From: Lewinellaceae bacterium
GTDB taxonomy: Bacteria; Bacteroidota; Bacteroidia; Chitinophagales; Saprospiraceae
Reading direction: 5' to 3'
Assembly (NCBI GenBank): GCA_020636355.1
Contig: JACJYB010000011.1
Coordinates: forward strand, 97,327-161,326
Length of the DNA stretch: 64,000 nucleotides
Shown: one piece after another, positions 1 through 9,600 of the stretch
Layout: every line of letters begins with the position of its first letter
Numbering within the stretch: position 1 is the stretch's first letter
Program-made: the position numbers and the translations under genes
The notes under the pieces: model-generated
What the model was told of the DNA's origin: nothing
The model's database searches: none
The model's input: only the letters and a program-made list of their open reading frames with translations

Positions 1-1267
1 GGAAATAATTCAGTATTCAGTTTAAAAATCTGTATGGCCTCGGTAGTCATACCGGAATACAGCAAATTGTAGCCGATCTGATTCAACCATACATCCGCGG
101 GCTCACGATCTTCCGTGCCCGCAATGAACTCCGCAAAATGTTCCTTCAAATAACCGATGCCCTGATCACGATAGACTGCATAGAGTCTAGGAATCAACGG
201 CAGGTCAGGAGCGACAGGCTGCTTTCCATTGATCAGATCGTAGATTGCCTTTCCCAGATTTTCAGCCACCGGTTCGTCCATATTAGCCAGTACGATGACA
301 TCAAGGTGGCGCTGAATGTCCACCAACGCCAGAGCATTGGCTCCTTCGAATCCACCGGCTACCGGAATGGCACCACCATCTTTCTTCAACTTCTGGATAA
401 AAGGATAAAAATCGTCGTATTGCTTTCCTGCCGGACTTACCAGTTGATCTGAAAAGAAATAAGCCTCAATAAATTTGAACAAGTCTTCAGCCGTCATGAT
501 AAACCCACCGGCAGGTGTCGGTATCAATAACAGATTCTCATTGCTTTCCAAGGATCCGAACATCGTCTTCATGTACCCGATCGCCCGGTTTGGCGTTGCC
601 TCCTTCTTTTCGTCAACCACTGTATGGGTCATGTCCAAAGGAATCACAATCCGATCCAGGATGTTCTGGTAAAATGGCTTACCAGTCACTTCCTCGATGA
701 TACCACCCAGCAACAGGTATCCTGCATTGCTGTATTGCCATTCTGTTCCCGGCTCAAAATCCAGCGGCATTTTACGAATCCTTTCGACCAGTGCAGGTAT
801 TGTCTGTTCGCTTTTGGGCAAATCAAAAAAGCCGGGCTCCTGCATGTAATCTCCATAACCTGAAGTATGATCAATCAACTCCTTGATGGTCACCTTCGTG
901 GCGGCTTCTTCGGGAAACCCGTTCAGGAATTTACCCAAAAGATCATCCGGCTGTATCTTTCCTTCTTCGATCAACTGCATAACCAGAACTTTGGTAAACA
1001 GCTTATTAATGGATCCAATGTCAAAATACGTACTCATGGTATTCGCAGTTCCATGCTCCCGGTTTGATTGTCCAAATGCCTTTTGATAGACCGGCTCACC
1101 TTTTTCGGCCACCAGAACCACTCCCGAAAAGATGTCCAAATCCTGATATTGCTTGACCAGCGCATCAATTTTTTGGGCTAATTGATCCGGCTGGTTGATA
1201 ACCTGACTGTGCATTGTATTAATCATCAGGATATTTACGAACCATAGCCACACCCTATTTAATTTCA
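1..1267 (-). CDS. Serine hydrolase, beta-lactamase family (partial, C-terminus outside window)
   Basis: The gene reads leftward from an ATG at 1267 and stays open to the window edge, giving the first 422 residues. A signal peptide (MKLNRVWLWFVNILMINT...) is followed by the class C beta-lactamase/PBP fold (PF00144). The SxxK motif is seen as SINK at residues 86-89, with a YSN motif at 179-181 and a glycine-rich GGFEGA strand near residue 325. Beyond about residue 380 a helical extension begins (YNLLYSGMTTEAIQIFKLN), which looks TPR-like and is common in Bacteroidota members. The likely role is periplasmic hydrolysis of a peptide or ester; the true substrate cannot be told from sequence. It is transcribed divergently from the GNAT-NTF2 gene. 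Confidence 0.85.
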
Positions 1268-1384
1268 TTTTTAGTCTGTTTTATCCTTCAAGATTAAGTT
1301 CCAGGAAACTGGTATGCAAACACCTGGGATCAGCATCCCGTCATTTGGTATCAGGCCGGGGGATTTTGTGACGTGTTCATTGGG

Positions 1385-1419
1385 TTGCCACCCACTTCAA
1401 TCGCTTATCTTTAATTTTG
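1385..1419 (+). promoter_or_regulatory. Candidate Bacteroidota promoter for the GNAT-NTF2 gene
   Basis: A perfect TAnnTTTG -7 box (TAATTTTG, 1412-1419) lies with a TTG at 1385-1387, spacing 24, which is slightly long. Transcription would start near 1425. This rules out the in-frame TTG at 1417 as a translation start and favours an ATG at 1462 or 1498. Confidence 0.4.
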
Positions 1420-1497
1420 AACCAGCAGGTCCGAATTGAAGGATTGATTTCGAAATTCGGGATGAAAATGGTCCATTACATTCAGAAAAAAACAGGT

Positions 1498-2391
1498 ATG
1501 ATCAACACCGAACGCCTTTCCTTAAGGTTGCTGAATAATACCGACCCGGAATTTATTCTCGAATTAGTCAATATGCCTGAATGGATCCGGTTTATTGGCG
1601 ATCGAAATGTCCATTCCACAGAGGATGCCCAAAATTACATCCAGAATGCGCTGCTGGATACAACGTCGCAATACTGGATCGTGAGCTTGAAAGAAGACAA
1701 AATACCCATCGGTTTGATAACCTTCATGAAGCGATCCTATCTATTGCATTTTGATATTGGCTTTGCTTTCCTGACCCAATATACCAACCTTGGCTACGCC
1801 TATGAAGCAGTAAATGCTGTCGTGGAAACGATCCTCTCTGACCCGTCCCATGAAAAGATTGCAGCTATTTTGCTTCCGGAAAATAAAAAGTCAATCCGGT
1901 TACTCCAACGATTGGGCTTAAGGTTTGATACGGAGATCAAGAAAAAAGAGCAAGTCCTCCATCTCTATTCTGTCCCGACCGATTACCTGAAAATTAACCG
2001 GCTCACCAGCCGCTTTTTTAACCTGTTTACCAATACCAATCAACAAACTCCGCCATTGGATGATCTTTATTCCATTTGTCTGCAAAAAGCAATTATTGCC
2101 AAAAAGGAAATCGACCGAACAGAAATATATGACCTGGAAGAATTTCTAAACCCAAGAAAAAAAATCCTCACCGATGGGACCTTAACCGAATTCAGGGAGT
2201 ATGAAGTTTCGGAGGAGACCAGGATCAGCAATAATCTGGCTCAACGCATCTCGCGGTACCACAAAGATGGCTATCTGAATGGGGTCTATTTTTCGGAAAA
2301 TGGAACCAAATTATTTCAATTCACCAATGATGAAAATACCTGGAAGATTGCCAGCGTAATTTGGGAAGATTCGACCTCACCGTTATCCTGA
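1498..2391 (+). CDS. GNAT N-acetyltransferase fused to an NTF2-like domain
   Basis: Residues 1-160 form a RimJ/RimL-type GNAT domain. It opens with the usual INTERLSLR strand and carries ENKKSIRLLQRLGLRF, the C-terminal acetyl-CoA/substrate region. Residues about 185-297 look like a SnoaL/NTF2-like domain, with ISRYHKDGYLNGVYF and the typical end TWKIASVIWED. The first domain should transfer an acetyl group to an amine; the second is usually a small-ligand pocket or dimer module. The substrate is unknown. ATG 1498 is chosen because the conserved GNAT strand starts there; ATG 1462 would add 12 residues without family support. Confidence 0.75.
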   Translation: MINTERLSLRLLNNTDPEFILELVNMPEWIRFIGDRNVHSTEDAQNYIQNALLDTTSQYWIVSLKEDKIPIGLITFMKRSYLLHFDIGFAFLTQYTNLGYAYEAVNAVVETILSDPSHEKIAAILLPENKKSIRLLQRLGLRFDTEIKKKEQVLHLYSVPTDYLKINRLTSRFFNLFTNTNQQTPPLDDLYSICLQKAIIAKKEIDRTEIYDLEEFLNPRKKILTDGTLTEFREYEVSEETRISNNLAQRISRYHKDGYLNGVYFSENGTKLFQFTNDENTWKIASVIWEDSTSPLS

Positions 2392-2450
2392 ATTTTGATT
2401 CAACATGTAGTGACTCCTATATCCAGATTCATCCAAATGATCCACAAACC

Positions 2451-2849
2451 ATGAATAAGCTATTAAAATATACCGAAAAGGACCTTCAGAATATTGAGTT
2501 GGAGGACTGGCTGAACCGGAAACCTGCCGAACTACGACCTATCGCCAGCAAATGGATTAAGGTGATCCATCACTGCGGACCGGATGTTCAGGGTATCTTT
2601 CATGATAATTATCCGATGGGCTGTGTGGATTATGCTCCATTCGCCTATGTCAATGTCTACAGTGCACATGTAAACGTCGGTTTCTTTTATGGGGCAACCC
2701 TGCCTGACCCATCCGGAATACTGGAAGGCACCGGAAAACTGGGCCGGCATATCAAACTCAGGCCTGACCAGGTATATGACGAACAGACCGTTAGACAACT
2801 CATCCAACTGGCTTACCAGGACATCCTGCAGCGCACAATCTGGGAATAG
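2451..2849 (+). CDS. DUF1801 domain protein
   Basis: 132 residues of the DUF1801 (YdhG-like, PF08818) family. Seen are the helical N-terminus, the FHDNYPMGCVDYAPFAYVNVY core, the HVNVGFFYG strand and the LPDPSGILEGTGKLGRHIKL segment. The family has a small alpha/beta fold without a settled biochemical role. The ATG at 2451 is preferred because the upstream in-frame stretch is not family-like. A second, diverged DUF1801 gene lies at 4094, so the two bracket a VOC and an FKBP-like gene, all on the same strand. Confidence 0.8.
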   Translation: MNKLLKYTEKDLQNIELEDWLNRKPAELRPIASKWIKVIHHCGPDVQGIFHDNYPMGCVDYAPFAYVNVYSAHVNVGFFYGATLPDPSGILEGTGKLGRHIKLRPDQVYDEQTVRQLIQLAYQDILQRTIWE

Positions 2850-3003
2850 CATCCAGCTATTGCTTCCAGTATTTGTCTCCTACTTTTTTGGCACCCAACA
2901 CCATCAGGGTCCGCTATAAAAATTTACTTTCCTTCCGACAAACCTGAAATCATTTTTGATATCTTTAATAGCAAGCCCCATAACCGCTGGAAACGCTTAA
3001 TAA

Positions 3004-3483
3004 ATGACTCGAAGAACAACCCTGCTTATTTCCGCAGCGATTGCATTCGGACTCGGATTTGCATTACGGTCCTCCTTGAACAATCAAACCACAAATACAA
3101 CATCAATGAAGAGAGTAACTGGTATCGGTGGCATCTTTTTTAAATGCAAGGATCCCGACCAAATGAAAGAATGGTATAAAACCCATCTTGGATTTAAAAC
3201 CGACCCTTATGGGGTACAGTTTGAATGGCGCGACGAGGAAGACCCTTCCAAAAAAGGTTCTACGGTGTGGAGCCCATTCCCAGAAAAGACCGGCTATTTT
3301 GCACCCTCAGAAAAGGATTTCATGATCAACTACCGCGTCGAAAATCTGGAAGAGCTCGTTACGGCACTTAAGGAGGAAGGCGTAACCATCGTGGATGATC
3401 TGGCAACCTACGATTACGGTAAATTCATCCATATCCTGGATCCGGAAGGAAACAAAATCGAATTGTGGGAGCCGCTCGATTAA
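3004..3483 (+). CDS. VOC (glyoxalase/bleomycin resistance) family protein with N-terminal membrane segment
   Basis: A hydrophobic N-terminus of about 22 residues precedes a single vicinal-oxygen-chelate domain (residues about 38-158). It runs from GIGGIFFKCKDPDQMKEWY through GKFIHILDPEGNKIELWEP, with the conserved Glu near the end as a usual metal ligand. Such proteins bind a metal and act on small molecules; the substrate is unknown. An ATG at 3106 would give a cytosolic form without the hydrophobic segment, which is an equally reasonable start. The gene lies 56 bases upstream of the FKBP-like lipoprotein. Confidence 0.75.
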   Translation: MTRRTTLLISAAIAFGLGFALRSSLNNQTTNTTSMKRVTGIGGIFFKCKDPDQMKEWYKTHLGFKTDPYGVQFEWRDEEDPSKKGSTVWSPFPEKTGYFAPSEKDFMINYRVENLEELVTALKEEGVTIVDDLATYDYGKFIHILDPEGNKIELWEPLD

Positions 3484-3538
3484 CTATCCGATTGTTAACC
3501 CTTCGAACGACTTTACACCATCCTCATCCGGGGTACGA

Positions 3539-3970
3539 ATGAAAAAATTGCACGTTTTCTGGCTGGTAGCTATTCCTTTATTAATTCATGAATGCCATTC
3601 AGATCATGACACACGGCATGGTAAGGAAAGTGAGCTCATAACCACAGCATCCGGATTACAGTACCAGAGCATCCAGGCGGGCAAAGGCCGAAGCGCTCAG
3701 GCAGGAGATACGGTCCTTATTTATGAAACTGCAAGTTACCGTAATGGAACCGTACTATATACCAATGAAAATAGTGAACGGCCAATTTCCGTTTTGATTG
3801 GAGGCAACCAGGCCACGAAAGGTGAAGATGAAGGGCTGCGCGGTATGAAGGAGGGAGAAATCCGGCTGATGATCATACCTCCGGCACTGAGCAGACGCTC
3901 GACCTATCCTCCTAACCTTTCACCGGATTCAATTCTAGTAGTCCGAGTGCTTCTGGATAAGATATTGTAA
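3539..3970 (+). CDS. FKBP-type peptidyl-prolyl isomerase-like lipoprotein
   Basis: 143 residues. A signal peptide ends in a cysteine (LLIHEC, an atypical lipobox), then one FKBP-like domain follows. Recognisable are SGLQYQSIQAGKG, GDTVLIYETASYRNG, EGLRGMKEGEIRLMIIPP and the terminal strand SILVVRVLLDKI. The usual active-site loop after IPPxL (AYG) is replaced by SRRS, and the DxS element after the second strand is changed. Isomerase activity may therefore be weak or lost. It probably sits in the periplasm or on the outer membrane inner face. The start is the ATG directly before the signal peptide; upstream in-frame codons overlap the VOC gene. Confidence 0.7.
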   Translation: MKKLHVFWLVAIPLLIHECHSDHDTRHGKESELITTASGLQYQSIQAGKGRSAQAGDTVLIYETASYRNGTVLYTNENSERPISVLIGGNQATKGEDEGLRGMKEGEIRLMIIPPALSRRSTYPPNLSPDSILVVRVLLDKIL

Positions 3971-4093
3971 TACGATGTCGCCCACATTAATGGAGGTTAA
4001 CACCGTGCAACGGCAAAATTGGAAATGCACGAACGAATAAGACACAACGCACCTATAATTAATCCAGTGACAACATTGAATTAATACACAAAC

Positions 4094-4555
4094 ATGGCTA
4101 AACAAGATGTGCACCTGCTCCTGCCCTTCCTGGAACCATTCGACTCCGGCAAAAGAGACCTTGTCTTATGGCTGCGTGATTTCGCCTGGGATCTTTGTCC
4201 GACCGCCAATGAATTGATCTACGATAATTACAATGCCGTTGCATTGGGATGGAGTCCTACGGACCGGCAGAGTCACACGGCCTGCACGCTATCGATAGGT
4301 AGAACCAGCATGAATGTTCTTTTTGGATTTTACTGGGGCACTTCATTACAAGATCCGAATAAAGTCCTTCGTGGCGGGGGCAATCAATTCCGGTCTATTT
4401 TGGTGCCCGACCTGGACACCTTTCCGAAAAGGGCTGCGGAGCAACTGGTTCATGAAGCCTATACATTATCCCTATCCAAGGTAAAGGACTCCAGGCAGCT
4501 GATGGTAGGACAAACCATTGTCAAATCCATTTCGGCAAACAAAAGGGTAAAGTAA
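4094..4555 (+). CDS. DUF1801 domain protein, second copy
   Basis: 153 residues, distantly similar to the protein at 2451. It shares the pattern ELIYDNYNAVALGW (compare FHDNYPMGCVDY), NVLFGFYWGTSLQDPNKVLRGGGNQFRSI and a C-terminal helix. Function is not established for this family. The C-terminal 25 residues, rich in Lys and Ser, extend past the domain. It is transcribed in the same direction as its neighbours, with 123 bases before it and 119 after. Confidence 0.75.
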   Translation: MAKQDVHLLLPFLEPFDSGKRDLVLWLRDFAWDLCPTANELIYDNYNAVALGWSPTDRQSHTACTLSIGRTSMNVLFGFYWGTSLQDPNKVLRGGGNQFRSILVPDLDTFPKRAAEQLVHEAYTLSLSKVKDSRQLMVGQTIVKSISANKRVK

Positions 4556-4674
4556 TCCAGATAAAACCCGGCTCAGTGAATTAAAAATAACGCGTGGTGT
4601 TATTAGTGAATTCTTACATTTTTTGAATTCCGTTTGCAGTTTCTTTATTTTCCTCTCCAGGAATTAAAGTCGTT

Positions 4675-6325
4675 ATGAAAATCTGCTTATTCATCCTCTT
4701 TACCCTATTGTTCGCGCTACCTATCCATGCGCAGGCATATCACGCGGGAGATTCTGTGATCATTACCTGGAATAAAGGTAAAACGACCGTAAAAACCGAC
4801 GAAGCCGGGTTAATGATCCTGAACATCTCACTTAAAGAACGGATGAAGATTAATAGACGGGGATGGGTCGAATACGGCGATTTGGGCGCTAAAGGGGATG
4901 GTAAGACCGACGACCTTACAGCAATCGCCGCAACGCATGCATTGGCCAACGAATTAACCTTGCCCGTTAAGGCATCAGACAATGCTGTTTATTACATCGG
5001 AGGAAGTGCCCGGATAGCCATCATACGGACCAACACGGATTTTGGCTCAGCTTCATTTATCATCGATGATACCCGGGTGGAAAATCATAACGCACCGGTT
5101 TTTCTCGTCGAATCCAGCCTGCCTTCGTTCAATCCGGATGGGTTGACCACGTTAAAAAGAGACCAACAGCACCTTGACCTGGCACTGTCCGGGCCCTGTC
5201 TGATTTCCGTCACCAATGAACATGTTAAACACTACATCCGCTACGGATTGAATCAGGACAACGGCGCCTCCCAAACGGATATTTTTTGGTGGATGCGGAT
5301 GGCAATGTCGATCAGAATGCCCCCATTCTCTGGGATTTTGATCAGATCACGGATGTCTCGGCGCAACCCATCGATATGCAGCCCCTGATCATCCGGGGAG
5401 GTCGCTTTACCACGATTGCCAATCAAGCCGAATCCAAATACACGTACTACAGCCGTAACCTGGCGATTCGTCGTTCTAACGTCCAGTTGATCGGGCTGGA
5501 ACACCGGATCGAAGGAGAAGGAGACCACGGAGCACCTTACGGAGGTTTTATCAATATCAGCGAATGCGCCAATGTGCAGGTGCGTAATACGATTTTAACC
5601 GGACATAAAACCTACCAAACCATCGGCTCAGCTGGGAAACCGGTTTCCATGGGGACTTACGACATCATCATCGTCAATCGTGCCCTGAATGTTTCTTTTG
5701 TCAACTGCCGGCAAACCAACGACATCGATGACCGCACCTACTGGGGCATCATGGGTTCGAATTATTCAAAAACCTGCTTTACGACAGTTGCATATTTTCC
5801 CGATTTGATGCGCACAAGGGCGTCGCGAATGCGACCATCCGGAATTCAACCCTTGGGCACATGGGCATCAATGCCATCGGTAGCGGCACATTCACCGTAG
5901 AAAATAGTACGATTCGCGGTAACAGCATCATCAACCTGCGTTCCGATTATGGAAGTACCTGGCAGGGTAGTTTTGTGATTCGCGATTGCACTTTCATACC
6001 TGCGGGAGGACGACCGGTCCAGGCGGCATTAATCAATGGATCCTACTCCGGACAGCATGATTTCGGCTACACCTGCTACATGCCGGAAAAGATTACCATC
6101 CAGAATCTCTTCATCGACGATACCAGTCATCCGGAAAAATATCAGGGTCCGGCAATTTTCGCCAATTTTAATCCGAATCGCACTAATGATTCGTACCGGG
6201 AACCATTTCCCTATATCCTGACCAAAGCCGTTATTCTGGAAAACGTGACCACTGCCAGCGGACTCGAATTGAGGCGAAGCGATAATCCGTTTATGTTTGA
6301 GAAGGTAAAGATTATTAGTAAATGA
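4675..6325 (+). pseudogene. Right-handed beta-helix (pectate lyase superfamily) secreted protein, two frameshifts
   Basis: A signal peptide ending in HAQA starts at 4675. It is followed by the pectate-lyase-3 type opening YGDLGAKGDGKTDD, then beta-helix repeats (NVQLIGLEHRI, NVQVRNTILTG, TVENSTIRGNS, and so on). The reading shifts frame twice. The first shift is at a T6 run (5282-5287), where one more T restores DIF-VDADGNVDQ. The second is at an A5 run (5768-5772), where one more A restores NYSKNLLYDSC and runs into GHMGINAIG. With both bases restored the protein would be about 550 residues. Both lesions are single-base homopolymer losses, so sequencing error is as likely as real decay. The intact protein would be a secreted polysaccharide-binding or degrading enzyme. 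Confidence 0.75.
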
Positions 6326-6857
6326 AAATCAAAGCGGAGACGCCCCGGCTTATTTTACAGGAGATCGAATATTCCGATGCAGAGGATCTGTATGAAATGG
6401 ATTCCGATCCGGAAGTGCATAAACTGATCGAAAAGAACCCGGTCAAATCCATGGAAGAAATGGAGCAGGTGATCCGGATGATCCAAGCACAATATCAAAA
6501 AATGGAATTGGCCGGTGGGCGGTCGTCAATAAAATAACGCTAGAGTGTCTGGGCTGGGCTGGTTTAAGATTGGTGGAAGAACTAACTAACAACCGACGGC
6601 ATTATTATGACCTGGGCTATCGCTTCAAACAAAAACACTGGGGTCAAGGCTATGCTACTGAAGCTTCAAAAGCATGCATTCAGTACGGCTTTGAGCACAT
6701 AAATATGGATTTTATTGTGGCGATGGTGGATCCCCTCCATTACAGCTCAAAAAATGTACTTACCAAATTGGGGTTTACCTACCGGGAAAGTTTTGATTAT
6801 CATGGCGAACCGACGGAATGGTTTGAGCTCATAAAAAATACCTGGGCTGCAAGATGA
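6322..6857 (+). pseudogene. GNAT N-acetyltransferase with one frameshift
   Basis: Starts at an ATG overlapping the stop of the beta-helix gene (ATGA). The first 60 codons read KAETPRLILQEIEYSDAEDL, a RimJ-like GNAT opening. The frame breaks at an A6 run (6497-6502). Adding one A restores a sensible path (QKNGIGRWAVVNK...ECLGWAGLRLVEEL) into the second part, which holds the acetyl-CoA motif RFKQKHWGQGYATEA and KNVLTKLGFTYRE. Restored length is about 178 residues, normal for the family. The lesion type matches the two in the upstream gene. Confidence 0.75.
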
Positions 6858-7562
6858 TTGCCCAATGGCTCCTAAAGTAGGTTTTAAATAATAAGTAATG
6901 ACTTGAGTGGTTAACTTTCCAAATCATATTTGGTTCTTAGGTACTATTGTAATTACTGTTTAACGAGTTAGGAAAAGAATTTTTATGTAACTTCTATTGT
7001 TCCGAAATGTAATTCTAGTTGCAAGGGTCGCTGCTTGGCGTATTCGTTCATTTTTGTTCCGGCAAAAACGAACCAAAAACCTCGATTCACGCAAAACTCA
7101 CCTTGGCGTTCGGTGCAACTGTATGAGGTTCAGGATATTAAGTTTTTCGGAGTCACCATTTTTGCGGCATGCGCACGCCTCACCGTCTTTCGACGGCAGC
7201 AAAAATGCTGTTTTTGAATTGTTCAAACAGTTGCGTGAACCCTCTAAAGAGACGGTTGTATCTTAAAACAACCATTTCGAATAAAAGAAATGCAAAAAGC
7301 CGTAACTTTAAAAGTTTGGCTCAAAATTGTAAACCCAAAAGGATGACAATAAGTAGAACTTCGAAATATTCTTTGGCCAAGGCCTTAAAAGCCTAAGAAG
7401 TTTAGTAATAAATTATCGCTGACTACAGAATTGGAGGGCTGCTCTAATAGGCAAAATTCTACATAATTTACTGATAGTCTATAGATTGCGCAAAATGATT
7501 TAATCACGGTTTAACCAATCAACGCGTTAATAAGTAATTACTCTAAATTAAAGTCATAACTT
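6858..7562. other. Long gene-free stretch with hairpins
   Basis: About 700 bases with no credible gene. Short open frames at 6997-7396 have no recognisable composition or start. Visible structure: a perfect hairpin CCGTC-TTTC-GACGG at 7183-7196, which on the minus strand has a GAAA tetraloop; CAGC-aaaaat-GCTG just after it; and GGTTGT-N8-ACAACC near 7255-7274. Base composition turns AT-rich after about 7260. No promoter matching TAnnTTTG was found before the gene at 7563. Confidence 0.5.
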
Positions 7563-8180
7563 ATGAATGCTACCTTTCCTCAAATAAGCCCGGATAAAAA
7601 TCCGGAAGAAAAAGACGGCTTGTGGCTCCCTATTCTAATAACATTTACAGTCCTGTTTTTAGGTATTGTTTATTACAAAATAGTCGGTGTATTCACCTTA
7701 CGCGAATTGTTGGCATTAATACCACTGGGAATTGGTGCTCCACGATTTATACGAAAAAGTCTGCCTGATTGGGTCAGGAAAAAGGACATTGTTGGTACAT
7801 TGAATTTTGAGGACACCCAAATAACCTGGGAAACGGAGGATCAACAAAATAAACTTCCATACGCTGACATCTCGCAACTCCTTCTCCACCACAATTATAT
7901 TCGAGGTAAAAGTTACGGAAGCCGGGACATTTTGCACAATGGCATTGCCAGACTCACCGTGCTTCCACTGAATGGCCGATCGCAAACGGTCCAGTTTCTG
8001 ATAGCCTCGGAGGATCAACATACTGACCTTATAACGGTGCTAAAGTTTCTCTACCGGCTTGGGATTCCAATTAAGGAGGCTATGGGTAATTATTCCATCA
8101 AATCCAAACTGCTTGATGTTGACCTTAATTATCAAAAAATTCAGACGTATAAGCAGGAATTAAACAATGGTCGGATTTGA
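7563..8180 (+). CDS. Hypothetical membrane-anchored protein
   Basis: 205 residues, no family recognised. After a charged N-terminus there are two hydrophobic segments (about residues 20-37, LWLPILITFTVLFLGIVYY, and 45-60). A cytoplasmic domain of mixed strands follows, with a pattern (GTLNFEDTQITWE, LPYADISQLLLHH, ARLTVLPLNG) resembling bacterial PH-like domains. That resemblance is inference only. The ATG at 7563 is the first after an AT-rich region. It stands alone, 125 bases ahead of the permease gene. Confidence 0.6.
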   Translation: MNATFPQISPDKNPEEKDGLWLPILITFTVLFLGIVYYKIVGVFTLRELLALIPLGIGAPRFIRKSLPDWVRKKDIVGTLNFEDTQITWETEDQQNKLPYADISQLLLHHNYIRGKSYGSRDILHNGIARLTVLPLNGRSQTVQFLIASEDQHTDLITVLKFLYRLGIPIKEAMGNYSIKSKLLDVDLNYQKIQTYKQELNNGRI

Positions 8181-8305
8181 GGATCCATACAATTTAATCT
8201 TATCCTTATATTAGGGAGACACGAATTCACCCCATCAGGCCATAATGATTTGAAAATCATTTAATTCGTTCTGATCATTTTAATTTTCACCATAAACCCA
8301 GTCAG

Positions 8306-9598
8306 GTGGCAACAAAAAAGATTGGACTCAAGGAGGCTATCTCTATCGGCATCGGCGGCATGGTCGGCGGCGGGATCTTTGCGGTACTGGGACTGGCTGT
8401 TTCCATTGCCAAAGGAGGCACCCCGGTTGCTTTCTTATTTGCCGGGATACTGGCCCTTCTTACCGCTTACAGTTATGTCAAACTCTCACTGGGATATCCG
8501 GACCGCGGCGGGACTGTCAAATTTCTGAATGAGGGTTTTGGTGAAACGATTTTCAGTGGCGCCATCAATAACCTGCTGTGGATCAGTTACATCATCATGC
8601 TGTCTCTCTACGCTTCTGCGTTTGGTTCCTACGCACCTAATCTGTGGAAGATAACCGCCGATACCACCATCGATTTTCACATTTATGCCAGCGCAATCAT
8701 TCTTTTCGCTACTCTGATCAATTATTACAGTATTGCTGTTGTAGGCAAAATTGAATCGTATGCGGTTATTATTAAGCTGATCATTTTAATCGGCTTTGTG
8801 GTTGTGGGCGCTTTTGGGCTGATAGGCAACTCCAACATAGAACAATTATCCTTCCATCATTGGGAAAACCCCGTTAAGCTTTTTGCCGGGGGTATGGTCA
8901 TTTTTGTCGCCTACGAAGGATTTGAGCTGATAGCCAATGCAGCGCCGGATATCATCGACCCGGCACGAAATATACCCCGGGCTTATTATTATGCGGTATC
9001 ATTTGTACTGCTCCTATACATCGTTATCGCCGTAGTCACCGTCGGCTCACTGCCTTTCGACCAAATCGCTAAGGCCCAGGATTATGTATTGGCTGAAGCC
9101 GCCAAACCTATGTTGGGACAAATCGGCTTTACAATCATCACCATCGCCGCCCTGATATCGACCTTCTCCGCCATCAATGCCTCGCTGTACGGAGGCAGTC
9201 AGGTCAATTATGAAATCGCCGAAGATGGCGAACTTCCCCACCATTACCTCGCCACCTTATGGGGTCAACCGATCGGCTTACTGATCACATCCATTGCCAC
9301 TTTAGTCTTGGTGAATTTACTGGCATTAGAAAGCATCTCGACGGCCGGCAGTATCGGATTTATCCTCATTTTTGGCATCGTAAATCTGGTGGCATACAAA
9401 CGTTCCGGAGCGATTAGCGCCATCAGATCAATACCTCTTGCCGGCGCCGTACTTTGTCTTATCGCGCTCATCATTTTGATCATCCAGCAAATGCATTCCA
9501 ATGTCACCGGAATAATTGTTTCTTTAGGGATAATACTTTTATGCTTCCTGCTGGAATGGATGTATAAAAAACAAAAATCAAGGAGTCCAATAAAATAA
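8306..9598 (+). CDS. APC-superfamily amino acid permease
   Basis: 430 residues with about 12 membrane helices. The first helix carries the APC signature GIGGMVGGGIFAVLGLA, which forms the unwound substrate-binding part of TM1. FVAYEGFELIANAAPDI in TM6 is the second binding helix. The protein imports or exchanges amino acids or amines across the inner membrane; the specific substrate is not evident. The start is GTG at 8306, placed by the conserved N-terminus. The stop codon is immediately followed by what looks like the tail of another gene. Confidence 0.85.
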   Translation: MATKKIGLKEAISIGIGGMVGGGIFAVLGLAVSIAKGGTPVAFLFAGILALLTAYSYVKLSLGYPDRGGTVKFLNEGFGETIFSGAINNLLWISYIIMLSLYASAFGSYAPNLWKITADTTIDFHIYASAIILFATLINYYSIAVVGKIESYAVIIKLIILIGFVVVGAFGLIGNSNIEQLSFHHWENPVKLFAGGMVIFVAYEGFELIANAAPDIIDPARNIPRAYYYAVSFVLLLYIVIAVVTVGSLPFDQIAKAQDYVLAEAAKPMLGQIGFTIITIAALISTFSAINASLYGGSQVNYEIAEDGELPHHYLATLWGQPIGLLITSIATLVLVNLLALESISTAGSIGFILIFGIVNLVAYKRSGAISAIRSIPLAGAVLCLIALIILIIQQMHSNVTGIIVSLGIILLCFLLEWMYKKQKSRSPIK

Positions 9599-9600
9599 TC

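Noticed and set aside
5282..5900. Programmed frameshifting in the beta-helix gene
   Set aside because: Two separate slips plus a third in the next gene, all single-base losses in plain homopolymers without a following structure, fit error or decay better.
6997..7396. Overlapping short plus-strand open frames of 60-89 codons
   Set aside because: They overlap one another in different frames, span hairpins and have no recognisable protein features.
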